Origin: a cf. Phormidesmis sp. LEGE 11477
GTDB taxonomy: Bacteria > Cyanobacteriota > Cyanobacteriia > Phormidesmidales > Phormidesmidaceae
Direction: 5' to 3'
Assembly (NCBI RefSeq): GCF_015207105.1
Contig: NZ_JADEXO010000004.1
Span: 60,912-124,911 of the forward strand
DNA length: 64,000 nt
Both the position numbers and the translations under genes were made by a program. Numbering within the stretch: position 1 is the stretch's first letter; the number at the start of each line of letters is the position of its first letter. Positions 63,921 to 64,000 of the stretch are shown here, in pieces. The notes beneath the pieces are model-generated. The model had not been told where the DNA came from, searched no databases, and saw nothing but the letters and a program-made list of their open reading frames with translations.

Positions 63921-63975
63921 GCCAACCCACCCCGCCCGTTGGGCACCCCTCCGGTGGAGGGGATCTACTTCAGGC
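63921..63975 (-). repeat. REP-like dispersed repeat, copy 2
   Basis: Inverted copy of the element at 507-561. Both contain GCCTGAAGTAGATCCCCTCC and GGGGTGGGT with different inner parts. The stem CCCCTCC/GGAGGGG is kept. Confidence 0.7.
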
Positions 63976-64000
63976 TTATGCATTTTGTTGCCGAGGTAAT

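Overview
The window looks like chromosomal DNA from a filamentous or unicellular, non-heterocystous cyanobacterium of the Leptolyngbya/Nodosilinea/Synechococcus PCC 7335 type. This is an inference from gene content; no rRNA gene is present to confirm it. The reasons are frequent HIP1 octamers (GCGATCGC), cyanobacteria-specific families (Asr1405/Asl0597, the CnfR/PatB regulator, HesA/HesB/FdxH, the fused ModBC transporter) and short tandem repeats in many intergenic spacers.

Layout. (1) 1-412: 5' part of an unrecognised gene on the minus strand, then a REP-like repeat. (2) 681-12309: a plus-strand molybdenum nitrogenase cluster: nifD, nifK, nifZ, a Mo-nitrogenase C-terminal-like gene, a fused nifEN, nifX, DUF269, DUF683, nifW, hesA, a small membrane protein, hesB, fdxH, feoA and flavodoxin. 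(3) 12321-17402: a methyltransferase, cysK, a small CHAT-associated-type protein, and molybdate uptake genes modA and modBC. (4) 17430-22340: ferritin, a DUF1993 protein, a glycosyltransferase-like protein, then a low-density stretch with gene remnants and an aspartic-protease pair. (5) 22656-36650: a fermentation block with pflA, pflB, adhE, an ADP-forming acyl-CoA synthetase/GNAT protein, glgX, a small protein and pyk. (6) 37051-44606: an orphan ParB, then two CnfR-like regulators flanking a cupin and a SelO-type protein. (7) 45089-49268: a hypothetical gene, an OFA-type MFS transporter, a DUF4160/DUF2442 pair, a K+ channel and a gamma-glutamylcyclotransferase-like gene. (8) 49279-53453: a second, minus-strand nif group: nifP, an Asr1405-like gene, dps, nifV, nifT and a 2Fe-2S protein. 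(9) 54000-63854: a Delta-9-type desaturase divergent from a TetR/integrase-like fusion, followed by general cyanobacterial genes.

How it fits together (inference). The window resembles a chromosomal neighbourhood for anaerobic or microoxic N2 fixation. It encodes nitrogenase structural and cofactor-assembly proteins, homocitrate synthase (NifV), molybdate uptake, iron handling (FeoA, ferritin, Dps), electron carriers (FdxH, flavodoxin) and cysteine supply (NifP plus CysK). Next to these sits a route from glycogen to pyruvate, formate, ethanol and acetate that could provide ATP and redox balance in the dark. Two CnfR-type Fe-S/HTH activators lie between the two nif blocks. nifH, nifB, nifS and nifU are not in the window. 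nifD is not preceded by nifH, so the cluster is broken or rearranged at its left edge.
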